DNA of 64,000 bases from Acidobacteriota bacterium. Its GTDB lineage: Bacteria > Acidobacteriota > Vicinamibacteria > Vicinamibacterales > UBA2999. Positions 61,694 to 64,000 of the stretch are shown one piece after another. The notes under the pieces were generated by a model that ran no database searches, was not told the DNA's origin, and saw only the letters and a program-made list of their open reading frames with translations. Both the position numbers and the translations under genes were made by a program. Each line of letters starts with the position of its first letter. Within the stretch, counting starts at the first letter, position 1. The stretch is taken from NCBI GenBank assembly GCA_963169195.1, contig CAUJDN010000014.1, forward strand, positions 1 to 64,000. The letters are read 5' to 3'.

Positions 61694-62193
61694 TTGCGGC
61701 CTCGGAACACGCGCACGGGGTTCACGTCGGACCACTCGCGCGTCGTCCCGGCGACCAGCTCCGCGCGCAACTCGTCGGCCGAGTGCATCTGCAATCCGGG
61801 ATCGTCCACGACAATGCGCCCGCCAGGCGCGACGGCGATGGCCCGGTCCACGGCCTCGAGCCCCTTCGCGTACAGCGCGTCGTCGTGGCTCAACCGGCCC
61901 CAGCCTTCCCGGTAGTAGCTGTAGGCGACGTAGAACTGCGTGCGCGGGTCACGGCCCGCGGCGTCGGCCCGGTGAAAGGCGGCGCGAGCTTCGACGAACT
62001 GGTCCTGGTGGAAGAACCGGAGGCCGTCCTCGAACGCGAGTTCGTCCACGCGGTACACACCGATGGACGCGGTCAGGCCGCCCGTGACCTCGGCGATCGA
62101 TTGGGGCTGCGACACCGTGAGCCAGGCGATGAGGGCCGCATAGGCCACCGAAGCAGCGGCGCCGAGCGCGCGAACCACGGACTCCCGCACCAT
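61690..62193 (-). CDS. Membrane-anchored TPR-like protein
   Basis: A 167-aa protein with one N-terminal TM helix (VVRALGAAASVAYAALIAWLTV). A soluble part then contains tetratricopeptide-like helices (DGLRFFHQDQFVEARAAFHRADAAGRDPRTQFYVAYSYYREGWG; KGLEAVDRAIAVAPGG). It probably presents a protein-binding surface in the periplasm. It is coupled by GTGA overlap to the downstream polytopic protein. The function of the pair is unknown. Confidence 0.78.
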   Translation of the reverse strand: MVRESVVRALGAAASVAYAALIAWLTVSQPQSIAEVTGGLTASIGVYRVDELAFEDGLRFFHQDQFVEARAAFHRADAAGRDPRTQFYVAYSYYREGWGRLSHDDALYAKGLEAVDRAIAVAPGGRIVVDDPGLQMHSADELRAELVAGTTREWSDVNPVRVFRGRK

Positions 62194-62283
62194 CCGCCGA
62201 TTCTAGCCCGCAACGCCGCTGGTGCAGGCCTCAAGGCCCCAGGACCCCAAAGACCTCTCGTCCCCGACCCGGGTCCCACGTCC

Positions 62284-63882
62284 CTACGCCAGCGACGCGG
62301 CGTACTCCTCGTAGGCGCCCTTGAAGTCATGGATGCGGCCCCCGTCGAAGTGCCACACGCGCGTGCCGACTTCCTCCATCAGGTCCTGGTCGTGGGTCAC
62401 CAGGAGCACGGTCCCTTCGAACTTCTGCAGCGCGATGTTCAGCGCGTTGATGGACTCGAGATCCAGGTGGTTCGTGGGCTCGTCGAAGATCAGCACGTTC
62501 GGCTTCTGCAGCATGATGCGACAGAAGAGCAGGCGCGCGGTCTCCCCGCCGGAGAGCGCCTCGGTGGGCTTGAGGCCTTCCTCGCCGCTGAAGAGCATCT
62601 GGCCGAGCAGGCCGTGGATGTCCTGCCGCGAGGCCTGAGGGTCGAACTGGTGCAGCCAGTCCACGGCCGTCAGACCCTTCTCGATGAGCCCGGTGTGGTC
62701 CTGCGGAAAATAGCCGATAGCGGCTTCGTGCCCCCATTTGACCGCGCCCGCGTCGATGTCGTCCGGGGCCGCGGGCACACCGGGCGCGTCGGCCATCAGG
62801 GCCTTGAGGAGGGTGGTCTTGCCCTGACCGTTGCGGCCGGCCAGCACGACTTTCTCGCCGCGGCTCAGGATGGCGTCGAAACCCTCGATGACCAGGTGCG
62901 GGCCGTAGGCCTTCCGAAGACCCTTGCACTCCAGGACGTGGCGGCCCGAGGGCCGAGCGGGCACGAACCGGATGTACGGCCGCTGGATGTTGGAGCGCGC
63001 GAGCTCGGTGGTCTGCAGACGCTCCACCTCCTTGCGGCGCGACTGGACCTGGCTGGACCGTGTGCCCGCCGAAAAGCGGGCGATGAAGTCGTTGAGCTGC
63101 GCGATCTTCTTCGCGCGCTGCGCGTTGTCGGCCTCGACGCGCGAGCGAATCTGCGTCTTGGCCACCACCATGTCGTCGTAGCCGCCGGTGTAGGTGATGA
63201 TCGTCTGGTAGTCGATGTCGGCGGTGTGCGTGCAGACCGCGTTCAGGAAGTGGCGGTCGTGCGAGATGACGATGAGCGTGCCGTCGTAGCGGGTGAGGAA
63301 GTCGATGAGCCAGTGGATGGAGTCCAGATCCAGGTGGTTCGTCGGCTCGTCCAGCAGCAGCGCCTGCGGGTGGCCGAAGAGGGCCTGCGCCAGCAGGACG
63401 CGCACCTTCTGGCCGCCCTGCAGCTCGGCCATGCGCCGCTCGTGCAGCGCATCGGGAATGTCCAGGCCCTGCAGGAGAATGGCGGCATCGCTCTCCGCCG
63501 TGTAGCCGTCCTCCTCGCCGACGATGCCCTCGAGCTCGCCGAGGCGCATGCCGTCCTCGTGCGTCATGTCCGCCTTGGCGTACAGGAACTCGCGCTCCTC
63601 GAGCGCCGCCCAGAGCCGCGGGTTGCCCATGATGACGGCGTCGAGAACGCGGTTGGAATCGAAGGCGAACTGGTCCTGCCTGAGGACGCCCAGCTTCGCC
63701 GGGCGGACGACGGTGCCGCGCTGCGGGGGCAACTCGCCCGTCAGCAGCCTCATGAACGTGGACTTGCCGGCGCCGTTCGGTCCGGTCAGGCCGTAGCGGC
63801 GGCCCGGCAGGAAGCTGGTGGTCACCTCGTCGAAGAGCACCTTCGACCCATAGCGCATCGAAACGTCGTTGACGGCAATCAT
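62284..63882 (-). CDS. ybiT: ABC-F family ATPase, YbiT type
   Basis: A 532-aa ribosome-associated ATPase with two ABC domains. Walker A sequences are GPNGAGKST (~35-43) and GRNGQGKTT (~350); signature regions are LQGGQKVRVLLAQALF and LSGGETARLLFCRIML; Walker B/H-loops are LLLDEPTNHLD and LIFDEPTNHLD with VTHD. The inter-domain arm (~220-310) and the opening VNDVSMRYGSKVLFDEVTTSF with RYGLTGPNG match YbiT closely. It acts on translating ribosomes. ATG 63882 is chosen over the frame start at 63927. Confidence 0.94.
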   Translation of the reverse strand: MIAVNDVSMRYGSKVLFDEVTTSFLPGRRYGLTGPNGAGKSTFMRLLTGELPPQRGTVVRPAKLGVLRQDQFAFDSNRVLDAVIMGNPRLWAALEEREFLYAKADMTHEDGMRLGELEGIVGEEDGYTAESDAAILLQGLDIPDALHERRMAELQGGQKVRVLLAQALFGHPQALLLDEPTNHLDLDSIHWLIDFLTRYDGTLIVISHDRHFLNAVCTHTADIDYQTIITYTGGYDDMVVAKTQIRSRVEADNAQRAKKIAQLNDFIARFSAGTRSSQVQSRRKEVERLQTTELARSNIQRPYIRFVPARPSGRHVLECKGLRKAYGPHLVIEGFDAILSRGEKVVLAGRNGQGKTTLLKALMADAPGVPAAPDDIDAGAVKWGHEAAIGYFPQDHTGLIEKGLTAVDWLHQFDPQASRQDIHGLLGQMLFSGEEGLKPTEALSGGETARLLFCRIMLQKPNVLIFDEPTNHLDLESINALNIALQKFEGTVLLVTHDQDLMEEVGTRVWHFDGGRIHDFKGAYEEYAASLA

Positions 63883-63947
63883 TCTGGCGGCCTTCGTCCT
63901 GGGACCCCAAACGCTCGATCGTAGCACACCGGGTGTAAGCTACGGGG

Positions 63948-64000
63948 ATGCGGCTCGAGCACGAACGCCAGAGCACGAACATCGAAGACCGACGCGGCCG
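63948..64000 (+). CDS. Neutral zinc metallopeptidase, YpfJ/KPN_02809 type (partial, N-terminus only)
   Basis: Only 17 codons are visible: MRLEHERQSTNIEDRRG. The sequence R-x-S-x-N-[IV]-E-D-R-R-G right at the N-terminus is characteristic of the YpfJ family (usual form GGRRSSNVEDRRG). The HExxH active site would lie beyond the right edge. The gene is divergent from ybiT by 65 bases. The call rests on this short motif alone. Confidence 0.65.
   Translation, partial: MRLEHERQSTNIEDRRG

Overview
The window is high-GC DNA that most resembles Acidobacteriota, probably class Vicinamibacteria. This is inferred from its gene families: an acidobacterial-type MacB/FtsX permease, an ECF sigma factor paired with a TPR serine/threonine kinase, several Tat-exported TldD proteins, a PQQ dehydrogenase with a cytochrome c, and a type III polyketide synthase cluster. 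No marker gene is present to confirm it. Most annotated genes are host-like. Only the left end is clearly mobile.

Left end (1-6.3 kb). A prophage or phage-like element runs off the left edge. Its leftward packaging genes (108-aa protein, zinc ribbon, putative small terminase, large terminase) are chained by ATGA overlaps. Next come a leftward HTH protein and a ribbon-helix-helix protein, and then a rightward zinc-finger gene and a tyrosine integrase. The right boundary is the orphan 3' half of a tRNA-Cys (5409-5452). A diverged copy of this attachment region lies inside the packaging operon. A small holin/endolysin-like pair lies just outside the boundary.

6.3-23.5 kb. A cyclic 2,3-diphosphoglycerate synthetase-like GTPase is followed by a cytochrome c/PQQ dehydrogenase pair, a TonB-C protein, a geranylgeranyl-reductase-like flavoprotein, an M23 peptidase coupled to a PLP decarboxylase, and secreted or outer-membrane proteins. 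A methyltransferase, a large ABC permease, and a protease/LuxR/pseudoprotease group complete the block. Within it, at 14936-15412 on the minus strand, lies the most interesting locus. A DUF411 gene is interrupted by one in-frame TGA exactly where the first Cys of the conserved CGCC motif belongs, and a bacterial-SECIS-like hairpin follows. It is best read as a candidate selenoprotein.

23.5-38 kb. A five-gene MoxR/DUF58/BatA-type operon is followed by a TldD-TldE-TldD block and a type III PKS/flavoprotein/methyltransferase cluster.

38-64 kb. A leucine-degradation operon (MccB, enoyl-CoA hydratase, split MccA, HMG-CoA lyase) is divergent from a sigma-54 response regulator. The rest comprises a YihY protein, DJ-1/PfpI, a YyaL-type protein, MATE, tRNA-Leu, the ECF/kinase pair, a hydrolase, a DEAD-box helicase, a DUF4397 protein, a YbiT-type ABC-F protein, and the start of a YpfJ-type metallopeptidase. 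Several gene remnants (peroxiredoxin, DinB, phytase-like, zinc ribbon) and families of short tandem or G-rich intergenic repeats are scattered through the host part.
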